The position numbers and the translations under genes were made by a program. A DNA stretch of 64,000 nucleotides, taken from the NCBI GenBank assembly GCA_965656715.1, contig CBFHLR010000003.1, forward strand, positions 1 through 64,000. Reading direction: 5' to 3'. How positions within the stretch are numbered: position 1 is the stretch's first letter; each line of letters opens with the position of its first letter. The DNA comes from Coraliomargarita sp965656715 (GTDB taxonomy: Bacteria; Verrucomicrobiota; Verrucomicrobiia; Opitutales; Coraliomargaritaceae). The notes beneath the pieces were generated by a model. That model saw only the letters and a list, made by a program, of their open reading frames with translations, ran no database searches and was not told where the DNA came from. Below, piece by piece: positions 18,456-29,912 of the stretch.

Positions 18456-19073
18456 TTAGCATGTTTGTTTGTATTTTGTCAGTGTATTCTTCAACTGAAG
18501 CATCTTAGGGTGAAGTGTGGCAGCCAGAGCGTTCATTCTCTCGATGTCAGCCTTTGTTTTGGGCTCTTCTTTTTTCTTATGACTTAGTCTTGCTAGTCCT
18601 TTTTCGTCTCCGACTGGGGAATAGTGCTTACAGACTAAGGCATACAACTCTGCGCCAATTTTCTGTGTCTCTTCGAAGTCCTGACCAATTCGTTTATTAA
18701 TGAAATATGTGTCGTTTCTGGTGAAATGACCTATTTCTCGCAGTGGCTCTAATTCTTCTGCCCAGAACGAAGAAAAGAAGTCGTGCGACTCGAGGAATGA
18801 GAGAAACGGAACTGTAAAGCACTTCTCTTCAATTTCATTCCACACGGTTAGATCGTGCGAAGTAAGCTTTGGCGTCGCTGACCAGAGCTCCATGCCTATA
18901 AAGAAAACCAGGATGGCAGATACGATGCCCCATGTCCAAAGTGATGAAAAGTTGCCTTGAGAAGTCAGGATCAGGAGGAAGACACCAACCCAATGTGTGA
19001 TGATCCCCGATCTTGAATTCCTGCCGAATGCTGACCTTATGTCCAAATATCGTTCCTTCCTTTCAGCTAACAA
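18456..19073 (-). CDS. Two-helix membrane protein with charged C-terminal half
   Basis: A 205-residue protein with membrane helices at about 22-40 and 46-64, then about 140 soluble residues. The C-terminal part is lysine-rich and helical (SHKKKEEPKTKADIERMNAL). No family is recognised. It is the first gene of the reverse-strand run of small envelope proteins. Confidence 0.65.
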   Translation of the reverse strand: MLAERKERYLDIRSAFGRNSRSGIITHWVGVFLLILTSQGNFSSLWTWGIVSAILVFFIGMELWSATPKLTSHDLTVWNEIEEKCFTVPFLSFLESHDFFSSFWAEELEPLREIGHFTRNDTYFINKRIGQDFEETQKIGAELYALVCKHYSPVGDEKGLARLSHKKKEEPKTKADIERMNALAATLHPKMLQLKNTLTKYKQTC

Positions 19074-19379
19074 TTTTTTACGTGATTTAAGATATTCTGC
19101 TGATGGGGGTGATATGCAAACAGAAAAGCGTTAGGTCTGGCGAATTCTAATGAGATATCAAGGTGTGGCACCTCGCGTCGATAGAAGTAGCGTGTCCGCT
19201 TGTTGGACGCCCGAATGCGAGGCAATGAAGCGTTCGCTGGGAGCCTTGAGCCTGCCGAAACGGCGAGCGAGCACGCCACGGGTTGTCGCAACACCTTGTG
19301 GCTGTGGCACAAAAAAACCGTTAATTAACGTTCATTGACGTCAATTAACGGTTCTTGAAAAGTGCTTGTCTAAGCGTGC
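19074..19379. other. Spacer with repeat-like hairpins between alaS and small membrane genes
   Basis: About 300 bases hold no convincing gene. A short frame on the reverse strand exists but looks like a chance product. The segment near 19187-19212 forms an imperfect hairpin (GTCC...GGAC with GCG/CGC flanks), and the stretch 19225-19275 is GC-rich with repeated GCGAGC/GCTCGC-like words. The right end carries the alaS terminator. The GC-rich part may be an inactive repeat element. Confidence 0.4.
19311..19351 (-). terminator. Intrinsic terminator after alaS
   Basis: On the reverse strand a 13-bp stem with one G-T wobble (19339-19351 pairing with 19318-19330, 8-base loop) is followed directly by seven T (19311-19317 read in reverse). 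It lies about 30 bases after the alaS stop. Confidence 0.92.
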
Positions 19380-22193
<2,814 letters not shown>

Positions 22194-22223
22194 TGGATGA
22201 AGGAGCTAGGCTTGAAGTTTAGG

Positions 22224-22660
22224 AACCGCAGATGGACGCGGATACACGCAGATTATGTTCGTGCAACGCGAACCCATTCGAGCTTCGCGTGTTTGAAATT
22301 GATGATTAGACCCACTTTTAGGCCAGTGATTTTAAGGTAGTTGAGCATCTTGCCACGCTCGTGCTCAGTGATTTTTTCGATGGTCTTGGTGTCAACGACG
22401 ATCTTGTCGTAGCAGATCAAATCGGGGATGTATTTGCCGACTTGGACTGTCTTGTAATTAACATCATATTCCGGCTGTTGAGCATATGGAATCCCTCGCA
22501 GTCCAAATTCGACTACGAGGGCATTCTCATAAATCTTCTCGTGAAAACCGTGACCGATCTCATTCAGAACCTCAAAAGAGCAGCCGATAATCGCATGGGT
22601 TTCCTCTGAATAGAGAAAATCCTGATTGGCATCTGCGTTCATCGGCGTGCATCTGCGGTT
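22224..22660. repeat. Inverted repeats at both ends of the GxxExxY gene
   Basis: Bases 22224-22253 and the reverse complement of 22631-22660 are 26/30 identical by my count (shared words AACCGCAGAT and ACGCAGAT). The left copy touches the stop codon of the enclosed gene, and the right copy includes its start codon. The whole unit is about 437 bases and sits neatly between alaS and leuB. Confidence 0.75.
22253..22642 (-). CDS. GxxExxY family protein (PD-(D/E)XK-like)
   Basis: A 129-residue protein that carries the family motif as GHGFHEKIYENAL (about residues 31-43). A conserved core follows: PDLICYDKIVVDTKTIEKI, with D and DTK in the order expected for a PD-(D/E)XK nuclease-like fold. The C-terminal segment KVGLIINFKHAKLEWVRV is typical. 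The function is not known for most members; a nuclease role has been suggested from the fold. The encoded N-terminus MNADANQD is itself produced by the inverted repeat that flanks the gene. Confidence 0.85.
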   Translation of the reverse strand: MNADANQDFLYSEETHAIIGCSFEVLNEIGHGFHEKIYENALVVEFGLRGIPYAQQPEYDVNYKTVQVGKYIPDLICYDKIVVDTKTIEKITEHERGKMLNYLKITGLKVGLIINFKHAKLEWVRVART

Positions 22661-22678
22661 AAAAGAAACCGCGTCAAA

Positions 22679-23779
<1,101 letters not shown>

Positions 23780-23867
23780 AAAATTGTCTGGTTGAGGGAA
23801 AAGCGGAGTAATCTGCCCCTCCCACGCGACGCTTCAAGCCTTTATTAAGGCGGAGAGTAGCGGAGCA

Positions 23868-23948
23868 CTCTTAATCTTAATCCTACTCGTAATCTTAATC
23901 TCTTTGTCGCGGGGGGATTAGGATTCAGAGTAGGAGTAAGATTAAGAG
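23868..23948. repeat. Hexamer hairpin repeat, copy A
   Basis: Left arm 23868-23900 and right arm 23916-23948 are each 33 bases and pair with four mismatches by my count. The right arm reads as about 5.5 units of the hexamer GAKTAR. The loop region contains a G-rich run. It lies about 90 bases upstream of leuB. Confidence 0.85.
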
Positions 23949-24103
23949 GTGAGGTTGAGGGCTGCTCAGGCTGTGGGGTTTACAACCGCTTCGCTAGAGG
24001 GCCCTTTGGGGCTGAGTTTGGGGAGGGCTCGGCTGCCTGCAACGCTGGGGTGCGCCGTGGGGACACGGCTGCGCTACCTTTCGAGGACGGGATATGGGAA
24101 GCA
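23949..24103. other. Spacer with left copy of a 21-base direct repeat
   Basis: No gene is seen. Bases 24059-24079 are repeated at 25019-25039 with a single mismatch, in the same orientation. The rest is GC-rich filler with the word GGGGCTGAG and similar purine-rich words. Confidence 0.5.
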
Positions 24104-24186
24104 CTCTTAATCTTAATCCTACTCTTACTCTTAATCTCTCTTTGGAGCGGGGGGATTAGGATTAAGAGTAAGATTAGGATTAAGAT
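24104..24186. repeat. Hexamer hairpin repeat, copy B
   Basis: Left arm 24104-24136 and right arm 24154-24186, 33 bases each, pair imperfectly. Same GAKTAR hexamer composition and same G-rich loop as copy A. It lies 60-70 bases upstream of the antitoxin gene. Confidence 0.85.
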
Positions 24187-24258
24187 CTGAGGAGGGGGGA
24201 CCTAGAGATTGCCGAAGAAGCGCTTGACGATGAATGATGCCGATGTATGATATCGCTT

Positions 24259-24483
24259 ATGCGAACAATCGTGGATATACCGGATGAGGTGATTGAGTCC
24301 TTGGACCGCTTGCGGGCAGAACGCGGGTGTTCACGCGCGGCTGTGATTCGTGAGGCTCTGGAGGATTATACTCGGGTGAATGCGGTGGAGGAAATGCAGA
24401 GCGCGTATGGCATGTGGGCGAAGCGCAAGCGCGACGGCCTGAAGGTGCAGCAAGATTTACGTGATGAATGGGATGCGGAATGA
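24259..24483 (+). CDS. Ribbon-helix-helix antitoxin (VapB/CopG-like)
   Basis: A short protein beginning MRTIVDIPDEVIESLDRL, the ribbon-helix-helix (CopG-type) DNA-binding pattern: a strand, then GCSRAAVIREALEDY as the second helix. It should neutralise the toxin encoded downstream and repress the operon. I chose the ATG at 24259 rather than 24247 since family members begin at the strand; the longer form would add MISL. Its stop overlaps the next start (ATGA at 24480-24483), as in toxin-antitoxin operons. Confidence 0.88.
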   Translation: MRTIVDIPDEVIESLDRLRAERGCSRAAVIREALEDYTRVNAVEEMQSAYGMWAKRKRDGLKVQQDLRDEWDAE

Positions 24484-24845
24484 AGGCGGTCTTCGATACA
24501 AATATCTTGATCGATTATCTGAATGGCATTCCGCAGGCAGCAGACGAGCTCGCGCTGTATACGGACAAAGTCATTAGCATCATAACCTACATTGAGGTTT
24601 TGGTTGGATCGAGCAACGCAGAGGAAGAACAGCTGCTGCGCAAGTTCCTGTCAGCTTTTCAAGTGAAAGCACTGTCTGGCGCGGTTGCTGATTTATCGGT
24701 TCAACTGCGTAAGGCGCACGCCCTTAAAGTGCCGGATGCGATTGTGTATGCCACCGCTCGGGATGAGGGCTGTTTATTGGTTTCCAGAAACACTAAAGAC
24801 TTTAAGGCCGAGTGGCCGGATGTTCGGGAGCCGTATCGGGTGTGA
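24480..24845 (+). CDS. vapC: PIN domain toxin (VapC-like ribonuclease)
   Basis: A 121-residue PIN protein beginning MKAVFDTNILIDYLNG, with the first catalytic aspartate at residue 6. The remaining acidic positions are present: E in ITYIEVLVG, D in VPDAIVYATA and the C-terminal SRNTKDF. VapC proteins cleave tRNA or rRNA. I placed the start at 24480 (ATGA overlap with the antitoxin) and not at 24468. The operon lies in a repeat-rich gap between leuB and the MbnP-MauG gene, which suggests recent arrival. Confidence 0.92.
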   Translation: MKAVFDTNILIDYLNGIPQAADELALYTDKVISIITYIEVLVGSSNAEEEQLLRKFLSAFQVKALSGAVADLSVQLRKAHALKVPDAIVYATARDEGCLLVSRNTKDFKAEWPDVREPYRV

Positions 24846-24883
24846 ATGTGTGAGGGTAGCGCTTTAAGTCGGGATGCGTAGCA

Positions 24884-25014
24884 CTCTTAATCCTACTCCT
24901 AATGGTCCGATCAGTGACCTGTCGGTCTTGTCGGAGCATACGCTCCTCGGAAGTAATCTTAATCTCTCTTTGGCGCGGGGGGATTAGGATTAAGAGTAAG
25001 AGTAGGATTAAGAT
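24884..25014. repeat. Hexamer hairpin repeat, copy C, with inserted sequence
   Basis: The right arm is intact (24982-25014). The left arm is split: it starts at 24884 and resumes near 24953 after about 50 foreign bases. The insert holds two small hairpins, GACC/GGTC and GGAGC/GCTCC. A TAAT occurs on both sides of the insert (24900-24903 and 24954-24957), which could be a target duplication. Confidence 0.75.
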
Positions 25015-25033
25015 CTGAGGGGACACGGATGCG

Positions 25034-26764
25034 CTACCTCTCCAAATGCTGTGGATCGGTCAGTGTTTTGAGGAAGGCGACGAGTGCGGCTTTGTCTGCG
25101 GTGTTGAGTTGGAGGCCGCCTCCGGGGTGTTTGGCTAGATTGGGATCGAGGGTTTCGCGGGGATGGATGCCGCTGCTGTAGTGCTCGATGACTTCTTCCA
25201 AGGTGCTGAAACGGCCGTCGTGCATGTAGGGGGCGGTCAGGGCGACGTTGCGGAGTGAGGGGGTGGAAAACTTGCGTTCGTCGCTGCGGAGTTGGGTGAC
25301 TTCGGCGAGGCCTAGATCGTCGTCCGCCTCGAGGCCGTTGTCGTGAAAGCGGTTGTCGGTAAACAGCGCGCCGCCGTGACAGTGAAAGCAGTCGGCGCCA
25401 AATTGGCCGGAGCGTGGCTCGAATTCGGTCATGAACAGTTCGAAGCCGCGTTGCTCGGCTTCGCTGAGCTCGGCTTTGCCCTGCATGGCTTGATCGAACT
25501 TGGAGTCGTAGCTGGTGAGGCTGAGTAGGAAGCTCTCCAGAGCGAGGCTGAGATTTAATTCGCTGATCTCGCCGGAGCGGAAGGCTTTGGCGAACAGGTC
25601 GGGGTAGTCGGCGTCGGCGCTCAATTTGCTGAGCACATTGGGCAAAGATTCGCCCATCTCCGTGGGATCCTCAATCGGCATGAGTGTCTGCTCACGCAGC
25701 GAGGGCGCGCGGCCGTCCCAGAAGAATTGCTGCTTCCATGCGAGGTTGAAGAGCGACATGGAATGTCGGCGGCTGAGCTGGCCGTGGATGCCGACACTCT
25801 GGATTCGGTTGTCGGACAGTGCGGCGTCTTGTTGGTGGCAGGAGGTGCAGGAGATGGTTGCGTTGGCGGAAAGAATTGGGTCGTGAAAGAGTCGGCGCCC
25901 GAGTTCAATGCGTTCTTCGATGAGCGGGTTGTCCTGGGGCAAGGCAGGGATCGGAAAGCGGCGACTCATTTGGAAGCCATGCGGGGTGTAGTTGCTAGGG
26001 AAGTCGATCGGTTGTTTCGCTATGGATGGTTGGGTTGTAGTGGCAGTTTGGATACGCTGCACTTGAAAGGCTGCTGGGAGATTCTTTTTGAGGGCTACTG
26101 GAATGGGGTCGCCTTCGCGTGAGTGGCTGGACGCTCCGTCGTTGGTGAAGGAGAGTGGTGCGGGTGCGTTGAGCAGAGCGGCGAGATCGAAATCGATATC
26201 GATGTGGCTGTTGCCCTCGATGGTCTGCGGTAGCGCTAGTGTGATGGTGGTGCGGTTGGGATTGTTGGCAAAGTGATAGACGAAGCCTTGGAGTTCGCCA
26301 GAGCTGTCGCGGTAGCGTCCTTCGAGGGCGAGGAAGATGTAACCCGTCTGCCACGTCCAGTGCAGCTTGTTGAGGTTGGGGTTTAGTGGGTGCGTGGCTG
26401 GATATTGTGCGGGGTCGCTATGGTTGGTGGCTTCGTTGAGGCCAATGTCGAAGCGCAGTGCCTGATAGTTGCCCGCAGGGATATCGCTGAGGGGGATTTG
26501 GTTGCGTCGCGAGGCGGCATCGATCCATGCGATGGAGTTGGGAACTGGGTGCCACTGGCCGGACTCGTCTTGGAGCGCGACTTCAGAGATGAGATAACTG
26601 AGTCGGCTAATGGAAAAGGATTCGTCCGCTGAGTTGGTGTAGCGCAGCGAATTCAGCAGGAGTGGTTTTCCGGAGACACTGTGGCGCATGGAGAGCGTCA
26701 GATCGGCGGCGTGGCAGATCTGGAGGAGTGCGAGGGCGCATGCAATGCGAAGCAGGAAATTCAT
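25034..26764 (-). CDS. Fusion of an MbnP-like domain with a MauG/MbnH-like diheme peroxidase domain
   Basis: A 576-residue secreted protein with a signal peptide (about 1-19). Residues about 20-230 look like MbnP, a copper-binding partner protein: the family hallmark LHWTWQTGYIFLALEG is at 134-149. Residues about 275-570 are a bacterial diheme cytochrome c peroxidase/MauG domain with heme motifs CTSCH (306-310) and CFHCH (459-463), FWDGR (348-352) and PYMHDGRFSTLEEVIEHY. In methanotrophs the diheme MbnH oxidises a tryptophan of the separate MbnP protein to kynurenine, which then helps bind copper. Here both are in one chain, so self-modification of W136 or W138 is a fair inference. It directly abuts the YHYH-sulfatase gene (no bases between), implying one operon. 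Confidence 0.85.
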   Translation of the reverse strand: MNFLLRIACALALLQICHAADLTLSMRHSVSGKPLLLNSLRYTNSADESFSISRLSYLISEVALQDESGQWHPVPNSIAWIDAASRRNQIPLSDIPAGNYQALRFDIGLNEATNHSDPAQYPATHPLNPNLNKLHWTWQTGYIFLALEGRYRDSSGELQGFVYHFANNPNRTTITLALPQTIEGNSHIDIDFDLAALLNAPAPLSFTNDGASSHSREGDPIPVALKKNLPAAFQVQRIQTATTTQPSIAKQPIDFPSNYTPHGFQMSRRFPIPALPQDNPLIEERIELGRRLFHDPILSANATISCTSCHQQDAALSDNRIQSVGIHGQLSRRHSMSLFNLAWKQQFFWDGRAPSLREQTLMPIEDPTEMGESLPNVLSKLSADADYPDLFAKAFRSGEISELNLSLALESFLLSLTSYDSKFDQAMQGKAELSEAEQRGFELFMTEFEPRSGQFGADCFHCHGGALFTDNRFHDNGLEADDDLGLAEVTQLRSDERKFSTPSLRNVALTAPYMHDGRFSTLEEVIEHYSSGIHPRETLDPNLAKHPGGGLQLNTADKAALVAFLKTLTDPQHLER

Positions 26765-29700
26765 CTAAGGGCTGACGGGCAGATCGCTGTAGCCGCCGCC
26801 GACTGAGGCGTCGACTGCGAGGCAGGCATCGTAGGCGGCGCGGACGTCGCCTCCCATGGCGTCGAGGAGGGCGGGGTTGAGCTCGTAGGTCTGGGTGTTG
26901 TCGTAGCCGAGTGGGCTTTGCTCGTTCCAGTCGTTGCCAATGTCGTAGAACTCGAAGGTCGGGGTGTCGCTTGGGTCGTCGGGGTCGCCGTTGATGATCA
27001 GCTTATAGTTGGGGTAGTCGTCGGTGATGATCGCGCGGGCGTGACCGGCTCCGTCGGGGCCGCCTTTCTCGGCGATCATGATGCGGTCTGCAGTGTCGGT
27101 GCCGTTGAGGATCGGGACGAGGCTGTTGGACTGCACATTCATGGCGTCGAGTCCAGTGACTGCGGACTGATCGATGCCCGCCATGTCGAGGATGGTGGCG
27201 AACAGGTCGACGCAATGCACGAGTTTGTCGGTGCTACTGCCTTGTGCGATAGTGACTGCGGGGCCGGCGATGACCATGGGGACATTGGTGCCGCCGTTGT
27301 AGATGGAGCCTTTCGCGTGGCCGTTGCCGAAGGGGGCTTGAACGACTTGGCCGGGCGTGCCGTTGTCGCCGATAATAATGATGTTGGTTTGGGCCGGGTC
27401 GATGGATTCGAGGAGACGCCCGATCTCGGTGTCGAGGGCTTCGCACATTTTGCGGTAGAAGTATGCGTTGTCATTTTCGCCATTGAGTCGTGGGGAGTAG
27501 CCACCTTCCGGGGCAAGCTCGTCGGGTGGTTCTTCGAAGGGGGAGTGCACGCCATTGAAGGCAACCCATGTGAACCATGGTTGTGCGTTGTTGATCTGCT
27601 CGCGCATGAACTCGGTGGCTTCGTTGACTTGGTCGATGGTGCTGTAGGTGGTGCTGGTGGCGGTGGAGCCGTTGGAGTTCTTGGACCAGTTATAGTAGCT
27701 CGGAACGCCGCCGTTGGTGATGCCGTAGAATTCGGGCCAGCCGCCGCGGTCTGCGTAGCCGGTATTGTTGCCGCCGAGGTGCCATTTGCCGACGGTCAGC
27801 ATTTGGTGTGGCGCGCCTTGTGAGGTGAAGATTTCGGGGAGTGTGATTTCGTCGATGCCGCTGTCGCCTGAGAACTGTGCGGCTTCATCGGGGCTGCCGA
27901 CTTTATGTTGAAAGACTTGGCGACCTGTCATGATGGTGGCGCGGGTGGGGGAGCAAACGGGCTGCGCGTAGGCGCGGCTGAAGTGCACGCCTGAGTCGGC
28001 GAGCTTTTGCAGGTTGGGCATGTTCGGCAGTTCGGCACTGGGATCGAGGTTGTCGAGTGGGCTGCGGTCGGTGCCCCAGTCGTCGACGATCATGAGGAGG
28101 ATGCTGGGATGGATGGTGTAGGTTTGTGTGCGGGAGCTGCCTCCGCTATAGGTAGCGACGACTTCGTAGTCGCCTGGCGCGAGGCCGTAGAGCAAGTGGT
28201 CGAATTCGATTTCGCGGCGAGCGGGGCGTGTTACATCTGTCGCTGTCAGGTCGACTGTGAGGCCGCCAAAGGTCAATGCGGTGACTTGTTCGCTGGTTGG
28301 TGGTGCGCTGTCGAAACGAATGTTGATGGTGACGGGTTCATCGATGGGAATGAGCACGCGGTCTTCGTAGTCGAATCCGGTATCGTCGAAGTAAGCGATC
28401 TCGCTGCGCGTGATTTGATAGAAGCTGCTGTTGGGGCGTGTGCCTCCAGGGATGTGGGTGGCGACCATGGTGTCGCTATCGGCGACGATCTCGGGATCGA
28501 GTTCGGTGAAGTCGTTGGCAAGGTCGGAGGTTTCGCTGACTTGATAGGTGCCGCCTTCGATGGCGCTCCATGTGAGGGTGATTTGATCGGGAGCAGGATC
28601 GTCGATAGCGATGGATTCAACTTGCTCGGTTTTCTCGGGGCCGCCTTCGAAATGGGTGACCAGTTCTGAAGTTGTGTCGTCGGTTTCGGGCACGGCGCTG
28701 ACGGCGTCGCCGACCGGGTTGCCGAAGTAGGCGGGTGCGATGTTGTAAGGGTAGAGCGGGGTGCCGTCGGCCAGGATACAGGTGAAGTAGGCCCATGTGC
28801 CTGTCGGGAACTCGGGAGTCACGCACCAGCGCACGTTGTATTCGTTGAGGTCGAAGTCGACGCCGAGGGTCATGCCGAGGTCGCCTTTGTAGTCGTTGTC
28901 TTCGAGGTAGCGTCCGAGCGGGTAGGCGGTGCTGATGGCTGGGCCCGCGACGAAGCTACGGCCTGCGCTGGGGTAGAGTCGGGTGGCCCATGCGGGCCAG
29001 CTGTTGCGGGTGTTGTCGGTGCGGAGCTGGTAGCCGGAGATCATGCGGCGCACGCCGCTGTCGGGGTCGAGCGGATCACTGTATCCATAGGGTCCATACA
29101 CGGGGAGGCCGTCGCGGACCCAGGCGATGATGGGGGAGTGCTCGCCGTTGAAGTTTTCGGTGTAGGTATTGCTGGACTCTGTGTAGTCGACGCTGTCGCC
29201 GAGTTGATAGCGCAGGGCTGGGGGATTGGCGTGATAGTGATGGTTGGAGCCTGCTTGGTGGGCATTGCCGGCGTCGAAGGTAACGCCTTCGTTGATGTAG
29301 GCGTCGCGATTCCAGCTGAGGTCGCCGCCGTTGCCCTGCACGTCGCCCGTGCTGCCGGTGCTGTAGGAAAAGGCGTCGCGGGAGTCGAACATGCTGACGC
29401 CGTTGACCATGTAACCGATTGGGCCACCGCCGGTGAGTGTTTTGGTGGTGACCGTTGTGGGATCGGTGGGGTTGCGCGGAAAACGATAGATAACCGCTCG
29501 ATTGGACGGATAGCTGGGAAAGAGGTTGGTGCGGGCGAGGTTGCCATACCAGGGGCCCATGACGTAGCTGGCGAGGTTGGTGCTACGGATGTAGAGCCAG
29601 TCGTCGGTGCTGCTGATCTCGTGGATGCCGGCGTAGGTGGGGTAGTCTTGAATGCCGTCGCCGCGATTCCAGGTGGTGACGGCATTGAGCGCGGCTTGGT

Positions 29701-29824
29701 CAGCATCGGTCGCGTAGAGACGGGCGTAGCTACCGGAGCGCTCGGTATACCAGGAGTTTAGCAGGGGCTCTGCAGAGAGTGCGCAGAGGGCGATTAGGGG
29801 GAGTGAGAGAACTATACGGCGCAT
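26765..29824 (-). CDS. Secreted YHYH-domain and sulfatase fusion protein
   Basis: A 1019-residue protein with a signal peptide (about 1-18). Residues about 30-380 hold the YHYH domain: HHYH at 195-198 and GLPVYGPYGY at 239-248. A short linker region (about 400-570, beta-rich) follows. From about 573 there is a formylglycine-type sulfatase: ILLMIVDDWG (metal-binding aspartates), CSPTR at 624-628 (the Cys becomes formylglycine), and IIIIGDNGTPG. It should hydrolyse sulfate esters outside the cytoplasm, but its substrate is unknown. I know YHYH and sulfatase domains mainly as separate proteins, so the fusion is unusual. It lies next to the MbnP-MauG gene. Confidence 0.88.
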   Translation of the reverse strand: MRRIVLSLPLIALCALSAEPLLNSWYTERSGSYARLYATDADQAALNAVTTWNRGDGIQDYPTYAGIHEISSTDDWLYIRSTNLASYVMGPWYGNLARTNLFPSYPSNRAVIYRFPRNPTDPTTVTTKTLTGGGPIGYMVNGVSMFDSRDAFSYSTGSTGDVQGNGGDLSWNRDAYINEGVTFDAGNAHQAGSNHHYHANPPALRYQLGDSVDYTESSNTYTENFNGEHSPIIAWVRDGLPVYGPYGYSDPLDPDSGVRRMISGYQLRTDNTRNSWPAWATRLYPSAGRSFVAGPAISTAYPLGRYLEDNDYKGDLGMTLGVDFDLNEYNVRWCVTPEFPTGTWAYFTCILADGTPLYPYNIAPAYFGNPVGDAVSAVPETDDTTSELVTHFEGGPEKTEQVESIAIDDPAPDQITLTWSAIEGGTYQVSETSDLANDFTELDPEIVADSDTMVATHIPGGTRPNSSFYQITRSEIAYFDDTGFDYEDRVLIPIDEPVTINIRFDSAPPTSEQVTALTFGGLTVDLTATDVTRPARREIEFDHLLYGLAPGDYEVVATYSGGSSRTQTYTIHPSILLMIVDDWGTDRSPLDNLDPSAELPNMPNLQKLADSGVHFSRAYAQPVCSPTRATIMTGRQVFQHKVGSPDEAAQFSGDSGIDEITLPEIFTSQGAPHQMLTVGKWHLGGNNTGYADRGGWPEFYGITNGGVPSYYNWSKNSNGSTATSTTYSTIDQVNEATEFMREQINNAQPWFTWVAFNGVHSPFEEPPDELAPEGGYSPRLNGENDNAYFYRKMCEALDTEIGRLLESIDPAQTNIIIIGDNGTPGQVVQAPFGNGHAKGSIYNGGTNVPMVIAGPAVTIAQGSSTDKLVHCVDLFATILDMAGIDQSAVTGLDAMNVQSNSLVPILNGTDTADRIMIAEKGGPDGAGHARAIITDDYPNYKLIINGDPDDPSDTPTFEFYDIGNDWNEQSPLGYDNTQTYELNPALLDAMGGDVRAAYDACLAVDASVGGGYSDLPVSP

Positions 29825-29912
29825 TAGGAGAGGGGCAGAATTGGGTAATCTGCTTAGTATATCTCCTAATCTGGCTAATAAGTTTCAGGGGGCTTCGATT
29901 ATCTTGCGGAGT

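Larger units (their letters stand above)
24059..25039. repeat. 21-base direct repeats enclosing the vapBC region
   Basis: The pair is 24059-24079 and 25019-25039, 20/21 identical, beginning GGGGACACGG. The right copy covers the stop codon of the MbnP-MauG gene (25034-25036). Together they bracket hairpin copies B and C and the toxin-antitoxin pair. Confidence 0.7.

Noticed and set aside
19067..19312. A short reverse-strand frame between alaS and the membrane gene run.
   Set aside because: It is made largely of a GC-rich repeat-like spacer and has no family features.
23868..25014. A possible CRISPR array from repeated 33-base units.
   Set aside because: The units are inverted pairs with no regular unique spacers, and no cas genes are near.
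26918..27823. A 301-codon forward frame opposite the sulfatase.
   Set aside because: It is antisense to the conserved sulfatase core (CSPTR region nearby) and reads as low-complexity Val/Asp/Gly.
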